Shown here one piece after another: positions 12,172 through 22,921 of a stretch of DNA of 64,000 nt. Both the position numbers and the translations under genes were made by a program. This DNA comes from Galerina marginata (Eukaryota; Basidiomycota; Agaricomycetes; Agaricales; Galerinaceae), in the NCBI GenBank assembly GCA_023014335.1, contig JAECYW010000003.1, positions 2,728,001-2,792,000 on the forward strand. The letters run 5' to 3'. Every line of letters starts with the position of its first letter. Position 1 is the stretch's first letter. The notes beneath the pieces were generated by a model that had not been told where the DNA came from, searched no databases, and was given only the letters and a program-made list of their open reading frames with translations.

Positions 12172-12839
12172 TCATTTCTGTCTCGACATTCCTTCGCAAC
12201 CATCCCAGAGGCTTCGCCCTCGTATACCCAGTCGATGCCTTGAATTGCAATTTGCTTGGGATATGCTTAACGCAGTTAAAAGAGAAGAACATCAATCTAT
12301 AATTGACTTGGCCAATTCAACTCGCGATCGAATCCGGAGGTAAGTGGCTAACCTATTGTTAAGGTCATGGGGTATGGTGTACTCTATTGAACGTCGGGCC
12401 CTAATAATTTGCCTTGTCATCTAGAGGCTCCTAGAGATGAAAAGTCTTACGAAAGAATGCAGTGAATCGATGACATGAGGAAGTCCTAAAATTATGCTGC
12501 CGCAAGGCTTGTAGATAGCTGTCCCGGAATCGATGATCACGCCGATCGAGTGTCTTCTTGGCCAGGCCTGGGTCTAACAAGGCATATGAAGCGAGGCATT
12601 TTGATACTGCAGGTTTAAAATTTCCTCCTCTACAGAGACTACGCTCGTGTTGCAGGCAGGTAAGTGGAGGAGAAAATATTTCACGTGTATAGTAGGAGAA
12701 GCTACAGTAGGACCCAATTTGGGACAGGCAAAGGTTGATAAGTAGCATCCACGTTCGTTACCTTTGTCACCATCACCACTCTTTGCCCGTTTTCCTTATA
12801 TTTCTCTTTCTCTCTCTCACTTTCATACTAAGCTCCATC
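12172..12839. other. Intergenic, OSBP upstream region
   Basis: No gene is visible. A pyrimidine-rich tract (about 12795-12835, repeated CTTT and CTCT) lies directly upstream of the OSBP start codon. Such tracts are common in fungal promoters and 5' leaders. Confidence 0.5.
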
Positions 12840-14837
12840 ATGAGCACGACGGAGCACGACACGGTCATCGATGAAGACGCACCAGGACCACCAATCTCAG
12901 TCCCTGATTCAGGAGACACTGGCGAGGGCGGAAAGATAAAGATGATAGTCCAACTGGTGAAGAAATGCCTCGGGGTGAAGGATATCGCTGCTATGTGATT
13001 GTTCATCTTGGAGATTGTGCAAGAATCGCAGAGCTGACCCGATTACAGGCGTCTTTCTTTGCCAGCGTCGTTGCTGGAACCCATACCGAACCTCGAATAT
13101 TGGAATTACTTGGATAGACCGGATATCTTTGCTGCGTACGTTTACTTTACATCCATTTTCCAACAAGCTTATCATGGACCATCATAGTATCAATGATTCC
13201 GAGGATCCTTTCATGCGAATGATTGCTGTTCTGCGATTCACCTTCACGAAAGACCTCAAGTTTATAGTTGCGTTCCATGCCACTCTTCCTATTTCTTGCT
13301 GGTATTGAATGGCAAAAATTCTCATTACAGCATGGAAAGGTGTGCAAGCCATACAACTCAGTCCTCGGCGAACATTTCCGAGCACACTGGGACATCGTTC
13401 CGAATGCATATGACCCAAGAGGTGTGGATGGGCAACGCAATTCAGGCGAGCCACTCCTATCAGAAACGGCCAGTGTAAAGAGCGGAAAGAGCTCGAAGAG
13501 CACCGCGAGTGGCCTCAGCGCCTTCTCAAAGCCCAAGAGTCCGTCAACAGCTCCCACCTCTCCACAACCATTCGCAGACGAAAACCTCGCGGCTCAAGTA
13601 TCCAACTTATACCTTTCGAACGATACCAACTCGAGCAGCAGCAGCACCCCTCGAAGCGCCGATAACGCCCGTGTGGTCTACCTAACGGAGCAAGTGTCGC
13701 ACCACCCACCTGTTTCGGCATACTTCGCCTCATGCCCCAGCCGGTCGATCGAAATGACAGGCATCGACCAGATAGCTGCAAAGGTCTCTGGGACTACGCT
13801 CCGGGTGGCTCCTGGACAGTACAACCAAGGGATTTTTGTCAACCTCACGGGCGGACATGGAGAGGGCGAGCGGTACCATATCACACATCCTGTTGCGTCG
13901 GTGAATGGGATCCTGAGAGGGAGTTTCTACGTTACGGTCAGCGAGACGACGATCATTACGTGCGAGGGTGGGAAGCCTGGGCATAAGTTCAGGACACTCA
14001 TTGAGTACAAGGAAGAAGTGTGTTCCTTTCGATTACTGTTGTCAGGAGTTTCCAAACTTGATACTGACGACCTTGATGTTTATTTTCAGTCCTGGCTTGG
14101 CCGGGCCCATTTCTTAGTTGAAGGCATCATCCACACTGTGTTTGAACACGACACGAACCACTGCGCGGAATGGACCAAAGTGAAGCACGTACCACGTGAT
14201 AGGATAGTCGCCGTCTTCGACGGGTCGTGGAAAGGCAAAGTTCGGTGGAAACGCGTTGGCCTCGGGTCCTACCCTCCCGTCGACCACAACGGCGTCACCC
14301 GATCGACTTCGTCCTCACCGAGCCCATCGCATGTCACGCTGCCCACGCCGGACATTCCCGCCGCATCGCAGTCAAAGGCGGACGTTGCTTCGTTGACCAC
14401 GGGGACCCTTCCAGATGAGGAGTGGGTGCCCCTCATTGACCTGCAAGCCCTTTCGGTGCTGGAGAAGACGGTTCGGCCACTGGAGAAACAGCACGCGAGG
14501 GAAAGCCGGAAGTTGTGGGTGAATGTCACGAATCATCTGCTGAGAAAGGAGTTCTCGGAGGCGACGAAGGAGAAGGTTGTTATTGAACAGAGGCAGAGAG
14601 ACGAGGCTGCTGAGAGGAGGAGGAAGGGTATCGAGTCAGTTTCTTCTTTCCTTTAATGCGGCAACACGAAAGCTTATGTGTCTGTTTAGGTTTGTCCCGA
14701 GATATTTCGGTAATGACCTTGAGAATGGATATGTAGACCTGACCCCGGATGGCCAGATAGCTGTTCAGGAGGAGCTGAAGGAGGACACGGCCTACTGTAT
14801 AGAAGGCATAGACGTCGAAGCAGAACTTGCTACTTGA
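12840..14837 (+). CDS. Oxysterol-binding protein (short Osh/KES1-type)
   Basis: ORP proteins move sterols and phosphoinositides between membranes. The model starts with MSTTEHDTVIDEDAPGPP and continues by splicing to RLSLPASLLEPIPNLEYW, then FTFTKDLKFIHGKVCKPYN and LGEHFRAHWD. The family signature EQVSHHPPVSAYFA is present at about 13688-13730. Conserved lipid-binding-fold segments follow: GSFYVTVSETTIITCEGG, WLGRAHFLVEGIIHTVFE and VAVFDGSWKGKV. The C-terminal helix is rich in Glu, Arg and Lys, followed by FVPRYFG. No PH, ankyrin or GOLD domain is visible, so this is a short Osh4-like member, enlarged by a Ser-rich insert before the signature and another after SYPPVDHNG. Five or so introns keep the frame. 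The last uses the donor GA|GTCAGT near 14635. Confidence 0.92.
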
Positions 14838-15221
14838 ACGATGCGACGCGACACGAGGCTGTATCGCGGGGTGGTTCAGGCTTGAACCATGCTGACTCCC
14901 CCCAGTTGTCGACAACGACCGAACGGTGATGACCATGATGAAGGACAGACGGCTAACGGACACGATTATATGTACTATGCATTTCACCTCCACTTTTATT
15001 GTTGTTGCTCAACCAATTACCCTTTGTTTTGTGCTCTCTATTTTATTTGTACACATCCAAGTTCTATTCTAATCAACTCTCTTTTTATGAAAGCGAAAGA
15101 AAATTGGAGTGCAAGCCGCGTTGTACAAAGACAACCACTGGTCTAACCATTGCGGCGTTGAATATGGTAAAAATGTCGTACCATCTTGGTACAGAATACA
15201 ACTCGAAAACAATAATTTAAG
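14838..15221. other. Convergent intergenic region
   Basis: Space between OSBP and the right arm of the inverted repeat. It is T-rich after 15000 and probably contains the OSBP 3' UTR. No further element was seen. Confidence 0.5.
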
Positions 15222-16413
15222 CCAATAAAGAGAGTGATAGTCGGTCGAAGACCGAATCACTCCTTGTTCCTCCCCGACACTCAGCATTTGGCACATCATG
15301 CCCATAAACGGTACCATAGACTCGAAAAGGGCTCGGAATACCCAAAAAATGACATTTTGAAGAAATTGGACAAACTGGCAGACTTTGTCACCATCGCCTA
15401 AATATGTCGCTGCAACCCTTCCTCCAGCAATTTCAAAACGAGGTCCGCCGATCCTATCGACTGGATGTATCCCTGTGTTCCGTGTCTGGAATTCTTTAAA
15501 ATCTCGGTCTTGATCATTCCAGTACCTTTCACTCACCCATAGTTATAAACAACAGGTACTTCGTCCCCCGCCAGCGACTTCAGATACTCCAGCTCGATTC
15601 TCGGGCCTCCCTTTCTCATAGGTCTCAGTCCACACGCCTCTTCGACCACGATAGGAAGTACATCCTCAACCTGCGGAGGATCGTTCGGGTATTTAATTCT
15701 CATTTCAGGTGGTGCCAGCTCCGGACACAAGGCGATGGCACGCTTCAAGAGTTCCCGTGTCGTCTCTGGCCGTGCTTTCGGGTACCTGGGCTCAGGCTCA
15801 GCCAGAGGCCCATCCGCTCGAAGATATAAGCGCACCAGTCATTGATACCTTGAGTGCCACCAATTACAACATCCCCACTTCTCCTCGGAATAATATATGT
15901 CCAACTGTCACCCGTTTCAAACGACCGGCCGAATCGAATCCAAGGCGCTCGCAGAATAACCATTTGTCCACGAGAAGGATATACCAGAGCATCCTCGACA
16001 CCGCCGAGGAAGCGAGCTCCAAGCCCAGCACAGACGATCACAGCGTCTGGAGTTGAGGTAGGTCGTCCAGTAATTTTGTTACTACTTCCTGCGTTCTCCC
16101 TCTCTGGCAAGAAAGGGCTCGATCCAGCCTCAAGAACCTGGTCGATATGCTGTACTTGTCCTCTGATGATGGACCCTCCTTTCTGCAGGAATTGAGACGC
16201 GAGGTAATTCAGATAAACCGGCACGTCGATCGTGATTGTTTCGAAGGAGAAGCCGCATCGTGCTCCAGGAAACAGGTCTTTTTTAGCGACCTCTTGGAAC
16301 TAAAGTCCCGGATGCTTTATAGCTATATCGCTTTTATACATACGAAACAAACGCGCTCACCCCGGGCATCCTTTCCAGTGGATTAGGCTTCGGTTGGTCG
16401 GTGTGATAATATT
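15222..16413 (-). repeat. Right arm of the ~1.2 kb inverted repeat
   Basis: Reverse complement partner of 9252-10440. This arm is part of the intact oxidase gene, so it is probably the source of the left arm. Beyond 16413 the two loci no longer match. Confidence 0.85.
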
Positions 16414-16891
16414 CGGTCTGTGGGAGCCGAAGAAAGCATTCCTCGGCCCCTCCGGATCCCCCGGGCTCTGAAAGGGACCACATTTCAAGAAACGTTTTAT
16501 GGTCAATTTCTAAAAAGCCGTTGGCTCTCTTCACCATTTATAAGCGCGAGATACCGACCTGCTTGCTGTGTCCCTGAGGCCGAAGAGCTAACATAATGGG
16601 CACCCTGAGAGGCAGTCATTCTACGATTCAGTGCGTCAAGAGAAACCTATTACCGCCCAATGACTGGTATACTTGATCGTCTTGGGATCACTGGGCAGAA
16701 CCTCTGCGATAATTTCGACCTGATAGATGCCTTTTTCCTGGATCCTCAAAGCGGTTGTTAGTCCAGCAACACCTAATGCAAGAAGTGCCTTCAAAGATAA
16801 CTTCGAAACGAAATGGCCAAGTACTAGTACCTGCTCCCAGAACAACAATGTTTTTCTTTCCTTTGTTGCTTCCATTATCGGGACTATCCAT
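15398..16891 (-). CDS. D-amino-acid oxidase paralogue, parent of the truncated copy
   Basis: Exon 1 begins MDSPDNGSNKGKKNIVVLGA and splices to VAGLTTALRIQEKG, giving the FAD-binding motif VLGAGVAGL. Following exons read GAHYVS, DHKTFLEMWSLSEPGG, LPQTEYYHTD, then [48 protein letters not shown] and YIIPRRSGDVVIGGT. After a splice come WYPKARPETT and CGLRPMRKGGPRIE. The end is VVYNYG spliced to HGTQGYIQSIGSADLVLKLL, with TAG at 15398-15400. No frameshift or stop was found. The C-terminal signature deviates from the family pattern: the usual His before NYG is Tyr (15545-15547) and the glycine pair is GT. It may therefore have altered or reduced activity. It is the template of the 9.25-10.26 kb pseudogene. 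Confidence 0.85.
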
Positions 16892-17368
16892 CTTATACTC
16901 TAGTGCCCTTCAAGTTGGAAAGGTTGAAGCACACTTGATAGTACGAAACGATAAATCGCAGTGCAAGTGATAAGAACAAGTTGGCACTGTGCCTGATCTG
17001 AAATTTCCGCATTTGTAACTTTGCACCAGTGCTTCCTCGTGAGAAGAGGTTATAGGATAGGCCCAAAAGGTAAACATAGATCACCCATTAGTACCTCTCG
17101 GTCTTTTCTTGATAGGCAATACATAGTCAAGTAAAACTGTAGATCACTTTGTTTCTGAAAAGGGAAAGTGTGGCGCGCACACCTCTGTCGCCTATTCGGG
17201 TACCTTGAAGGAGATAGCACAACTTAACATTAAACAGATTGTTCCATTGGTCCATTCTTTGTGCAAACATGACGGCACTTCTATACAATTACAATTGGAC
17301 CCTTGCACTAGCACTTGAGTTAAGTTCATAAATAATAAATATAGGACAACTCACTTGCAACTCACTTC
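16892..17368. other. Intergenic between two oxidase genes
   Basis: This lies upstream of the 15.4 kb oxidase and downstream of the 17.4 kb oxidase, both on the minus strand. It should hold the promoter of the former. No repeat or coding signal was seen. Confidence 0.5.
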
Positions 17369-18886
17369 TCAGACTTCTTTAGACATACCCAGTGCATCAT
17401 CTAATAGAGTTAGAACTTTATTAGCGCAGCCCCACGAAGCCTGAAAACCATATCCAGCATGTCTATGGGCCAACGCAAATATGTCAATCCAAGATTTCGT
17501 CGTTGCCAGTCAAATCTCACCCATAATTATGAATAACAGGCACCTTTCCCTCCCTCCTCACCTTCTCGCCATCAATCCACTCTACTTCTAAACGGATGCC
17601 ACCTTTTCTTCCCGGGCGAAGACCGCAGCCTTCGCCAACGACATGTGGCAGGATATCTGCGAGTGTCGGCGTTCGAATGGCGCGTACTTCTGGTGGCGCA
17701 AGTTCGGGACAGAGTGCTAGGCCGCGAGTAAGTATGTCCTCAGTGGTTTCTGGACGAGCACGAGGGAACCAATCATTTGGCAGTCTGGTTCCTCCAATTA
17801 TAACCTAGACGATAACCAAAGGTACTCAGCGTGCGTTCTCCGGGAAGATAAGATACGAACATCGCTACTTCTCCTCGGGATAATATACGTACAAGCGCCA
17901 CTCGCATCTATTTCATGGGTCCTTCCAGATCTCACCCACGGTGCTCGCACCAGGACTGTCTGCCCTCTAATCGGATAAACGTCTTTATCTTCGATGCCCC
18001 CAAGGAAGCGTGCGCCTATCCCACAACATACGACTAGTGCGTCAGGTAATGGGTCGCGCGCGCTTCCCCCTGCGAAGAGGCTTGTGCCACCCTCCAATAC
18101 CTGGTTGATGTGGAGCAACGATCCGCGGAGGATGCGTCCTCCGTACGCGAGGAATCGCATGAGGAGGTAATTGAGATAAATTGGCACGTCGATGGTAATG
18201 GTCGTAAACGTTGCGCCTGCTTTAGCGCCGGGGATGAGTTCGTCTTCTCGCAGGCGTCTGTACTATATTATCCGAAGATAAAAAATGGGTGAATATTTTC
18301 TTCATTTAAGAAAAGAAACATGATAGGAACTTGCATCTGGCATATTATGTAGCGGATCTGGTTGAGGTCGCTCCGTATAATAATATTCTGTCTGGGGTAT
18401 GCGAAGGAAGGATTCCTCAGCATTGCTCCCCGGTTCGGAAAGTTCCCACATGACTTTAAAAGTTTCTTGCTCAAACACTGTCCGATCATCGTTTGTATCG
18501 AAGGGCATGAGAGAGAAGAGCACCCACGGTAGAGGTTTGGATCGTCTTTCTTTATGGAATTATAGACATGGTGGGCTCCCTATGTGAATAGAATCTTTAG
18601 TGCTTTTACAGTAGTAATCTATGGAAGGACGTACTGCCCACCAACTTGTATACTTGATCGACTTTGGATCGCTTGGTATTACCTCTGAAACGATCGTAAC
18701 TTGATAATGCTCTTCTTGCTGTAGCTTCAGCGCTGTTGTAAGACCGACTACACCTGCATATCCCACCAACATATACCATTAAAATTTAGAATCATAACTG
18801 GACACCATGGGGTCAAAAAAGCACTCACCAGCCCCTAATACTACCACTTCCTTCTTCGCGATCGTAGGGGGCGCTGCTGCCGCCAT
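17369..18886 (-). CDS. D-amino-acid oxidase paralogue with complete signature
   Basis: The gene starts at 18886 (MAAAAPPTIAKKEVVVLGAG) and splices to VVGLTTALKLQQ, forming the FAD-binding motif. Further exons read SEVIPSDPKSIKYTSWWA, RIPQTEYYYTERPQPDP, VPIYLNYLLMRFLAYGG, CCGIGARFLGGIEDKDVYPI and RGQTVLVRAPWVRSG. These are followed by CGLRPGRKGGIRLEVEW and the C-terminal signature VIHNYGHAGYGFQASWGCA. The protein ends KEV with TGA at 17369-17371, without a clear peroxisomal signal. It is more diverged from the 15.4 kb gene than the inverted-repeat arms are from each other, so it represents an older duplication. It is in tandem, same strand, with that gene. Confidence 0.88.
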
Positions 18887-20280
18887 TTCTTGTAGAGTAT
18901 GTCCTCCCTAGGTCGACGCCGTTGCTTTTAAAGGTGTGTGAGTGGAGTGGGTAACAGATATCTTATCTACAGCGAAACCAGCTGATTGTGATCGAAGGCC
19001 TGACATTAATAGATCTGATTCCGCCCAAGTTCCGAATTAGTAAACGGAAGAAGCGTCTCCTCTAATGAGATTATTGGGCTCTTAGATTGGACCTCATGGA
19101 GCCATGGCTCTGAGAAGAATTGCAAAAGGGAGACAAGTTCAAAAAATAATGAAATACAACTTGAAGCTGTGCCTCGTTCCTTTCGACGGCGAGGTCTTCA
19201 AACTGACGCGGCTGCGCTGCGAAGTTGGCAAAACCGGCCGAATATCTACCCATCTGTAGACGTAGCAAACCTGCAGACTGCCAGATATCAAAGTTCGGAG
19301 TGAAGGAGTGAAGGAAACGGAGGAAAGCTTGGACTTGGTGTTACGTAACTCTCACAACTTGCAAATGTCCTCGTAACAAACAAACGTAAACGCCGAGATT
19401 TATTTTTAGCCACTACTTCTGAGTTCCAGCGTTGGAACGTTGGCACTCCGAGTCTGCTCAAATGCCCTACGTTGTTTGTTTCCAACGTTCTCCTCTTGAC
19501 GTTCATACAATCATATTTCTCCCTCCACCGTGCCAAGCGACCATCGGCTTCCACCCACCTAACCACTACATAGCTCTCGCCCGCAAATGACATTGCTATA
19601 ATCAAATACCAGCCTCGTGATCATGCATCATGACTGACACCGAACAGTTCGAAAAGTCGAACTAAGCATGCTAGGTGCGCCTTCAACTGTAACATCAAGA
19701 GATGCCTACTGATTCAGAGAAAACCTGATCCGCATGCTCACAGCCTCAACTTTTACTGTACTCTGGTTGCTAAGCGCTAATTGCTCACTTAAATGTGTCC
19801 TGCGGTCACCTTCCATCCTTTCAATCCGAGTCGGCAGCGGTCTTGATGCGGAGAACGTAGAGGCGAGGGCTGTAGTCAGCCTTTGCTTAAATGATTCAGA
19901 CTCGAATGAACACACTGGCACATCTGTACGGGATTTTTTTCTTTGCCGAGTGTTTTCTGGACATTGAAAAAGACGTCCACGAAATGAAGCCGTTTGGACC
20001 ATGGTTTTGGAGAATGTGCAACGACCACTTTGAGAGCTGGACGAGCTCACTTAAAGCTTGTTCGGCAATTCAGCGCTCCTTCTGAACTTCATGATAACCT
20101 CATGAATCCATGATCGCCGCATTACATAGTTATTTTTATCCAGGCACACCGCATACCATTGCATTTGTGGGCGCATTAGGGCGCGTTTGAATTGAGTTAT
20201 TAATATCCTCACTCGTGTTTATATATCACCTTGCTACCATTCAGGGAGGATTTTAACTTCCATTCCTCTTTCCCTCCATC
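18887..20280. other. Divergent intergenic region, no gene seen
   Basis: About 1.4 kb between divergently transcribed genes (oxidase to the left, LGFP-like gene to the right). Short open frames are present but none shows a family motif. It should hold two promoters. Confidence 0.55.
20218..20227 (+). promoter_or_regulatory. TATA-like box of the LGFP-like gene
   Basis: TTTATATATC lies about 55-60 bp upstream of the proposed ATG at 20281. It is the only clear TATA-like string in the near upstream region. Its function is inferred from position. Confidence 0.4.
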
Positions 20281-22487
20281 ATGGACGCTGCAGTAAGCCT
20301 CTTGGCCCACTCGCCCCTCTCATCGATTTTGATTCAAATTTTTAGCCACCGCCATTTCGTGCCGAGTATGAGCGTCTACGAACAGTGATTGACCCTCAGA
20401 GTGGTAAAACGATTGTGGAACTTCTCGGCACTCTTTATGACAACGCCTTCGTGGTCAACCCTTCGGGAGGGCACTTCCTTAATCTCACGGGGGGGAGGAT
20501 CTCCTCTTTCGACCATACTGGCAGATACCCTCTGGTTTATATATACGGCCCAATATTTCAGTTCTACCGTAGACTAGGCGCCGCCGACGGCTGTTTTGGA
20601 CGACCGATAACCAGCGTCACCGACCTTCCTGATGGGAGCAAGTGCTGTATCACGGAAGGGGGCCACATCCATTCACTTGGAGAGATTGCGGAACCGTAAG
20701 TATCCTCATACAAAATTTTTAGCATGTAGCTGAGTCTTCTTACTTTTGACGCAAAGGTTTCCAGCGGAACATTGTATTGCGCAGTACAAACCCGTGGCAC
20801 CCACGAATCCTTTTGGACTGCGGCCAGGTGGTTTAGTATGTGCATCCACTTCCGTGTCAGAATTGTCGTTCTTACCGCACCTTACGTCCCAAAGCCTGCA
20901 AGCTTTCACCAAAGATGGATTGAGCTCTCAACCGTCCGCCACCATTCCGGAAAGATGATTATCGAACTTTTAGGCCCTCCTCGCGACCTGTCCGAAAATG
21001 CATGCGGCGGCCAAAAATTCCGATTTGATGGAGGTCATCTTGTCAGCATAAACAACAATAGTCTCCCTTACGTCGTATATGGCGACATACACGCTCTGTG
21101 GAGGAGACTAGGTCACGTAGATTCCGGATGGGGACGACCGCTTACTGACGAGCAGGACCTGGAGGAAGGAGGACGATGCTCGGTTTTTGAGGGTGGGCAT
21201 ATTCACTGGTACGGTAGCGTTGCGAGAGGGTAATATCTACTCAGTCGTGCTTATTCCTGGACGATGCATCTAATTGAACATTACGAATTTCATGAAATAG
21301 ATATCCCGCAGAGCAATGCACAGCAAAATATAAGCCGACGACTCGAGCTCTTGTTTTCAATCAAATGGTGCGTTTATTTGACAGTCGTATTTTCTCTTTA
21401 TTTATTCGTGTACCAGCCTCCTCATTTCCAACGCAAATGGACCCAGCTTGCCCTCCAAACTCAACCTCTAGCTCAGAAATCCGTTGCGGAATGTACGTCC
21501 ATGTCTACTAAGTAGCACATCTGTCTTAGGAGACTTACCGATGTTTAGTACTGGGTGAACCATGGCACCGCCTTAATGACAACCCCAATAAGCCTGGGCA
21601 ATATTTCCACTTCATGTCTGGTCTCCTCGTATCTCTGGATAACAACCAGAACCCGGCCCCGATGCAAATATCACAACAGCCCGTGCATACCCCCCAATAT
21701 GGTGGTTCTCCAGGATACCCTCAGATGACCCAGGCTTATGGAAACCAGAACCCGCACGGCGCACCCTCAGGCTTGCCTATGTACGAACTCCCAAATGTGG
21801 GCCATCAAGGACAACAAGATAGCAAGACCCCGCCGTTGGAGACAATCCCACCATTTGCAGTATACGGCACCATTTACGAATTCTTTAGAAAGGAGGGGGA
21901 TCTGGGCGGAAAGTACGGGAGGCCTTTGTGTGACGAGCAGGACTTAGGGGATGGTGGGAGATGCTCCATTTTTGAAGGCGGGCATATACATTACTATAAT
22001 GGAGTCGCGAGAGGGTAAGCGCCCGTTTCCTAGATATCGACAATTTGGCTTTAACCGTCTTGCTTAACTTAGAGCCCCTGCGGAGGGTTGCACGGCGCCG
22101 TACCAACCACGAGCTCCGCCACCGCCTCCTTCAAGCGTTTCTCCGAATGCAAATTATCAGTCCAGTGGTGCGACGCACCATCAAGCCAACTGGGGGTCGG
22201 GGTCTGGTTATGGTGGCGGGGCTGGATACGATTACAATAATAGTCAAGCCAATTATCAACCGACACCACAACCTCAGATCCACGGCGGTGGCGGGCAAGG
22301 CCAATCGGGACAACAACAGGAGACAGATGAATTGCAACCGGGTGGCTTCTGGTATTGCTTGACCGGCATCGACTTGAACAAGGCCCCAAAGGAACCTGGC
22401 CCATGGTGTGTATATGCATCGACTGGGCTGCAACCTGGGCAGCATAGTGGCCGTTGCTGCCATGGATGTTGCCGCGTCACTATGTGA
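20281..22487 (+). CDS. Three-module LGFP-like repeat protein
   Basis: The model starts MDAAPPPFRAEYERLRTVI and joins exons by GT-AG introns with frame kept. Three homologous modules follow, each of about 120-180 residues. Each has a KxxxELLG-type strand, a GG-F-F-GG-L-V-S hairpin, then Y-x-I-x-x-x-x-R, then G-x-x-x-G-x-P, and ends EGGHIH. Examples are YGDIHALWRRLG, WGRPLTDEQDLEEGGRC, FEGGHIHWYGSVARG, and YGRPLCDEQDLGDGGRC with FEGGHIHYYNGVARG. The GxP, acidic and FxGG pattern resembles LGFP repeats known from bacterial cell-wall proteins; the assignment is by eye. Each module ends in a linker with PAE-x-C-x-x-x-Y-x-P. Module three carries a Gln/Pro/Gly-rich insert. The C-terminus is Gly/Gln-rich with a Cys cluster (GRCCHGCCRVTM). 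No signal peptide is seen. Function is unknown. Confidence 0.7.
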
Positions 22488-22921
22488 AGGGGATTACTCA
22501 ACCTTGCTCCATGTACGATTTTATACCCAGTGACCTCAAGCTTATGGACGGACTGTATTTTACTTACCACTTTGGAAAATGTGTACAATCCTTGGCCCAC
22601 CAATATTTGATTGGTGATCTCAGTCGATAATATTACTCTTTGAGTCGAAGAGGAAGAATAGGATCCCGCTCAAACCAGCCTGATCCAATTTCAAATGTGC
22701 TAGCGAGTTTATCTTTGCCTTAAGACAAAAGAAAATAAATCAATGCACGATGTAAATCAAGCGAAGAAAAACAAAGCATGCTAGGGTATATCTAATCGTC
22801 CACCATATAGCAGCAGCCTATCAAATAAAGGCCAGATGAGCCACCGAAACACAAATGAGGATAGACATGGTGATCCAAGAACTCACAAAGATAGTCGAGT
22901 TAAGTGTTTTACTCAAAGCCT
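22488..22921. other. Convergent intergenic region
   Basis: Space between the stop codons of the LGFP-like gene and the desaturase. AT-rich; no further element was seen. Confidence 0.5.
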
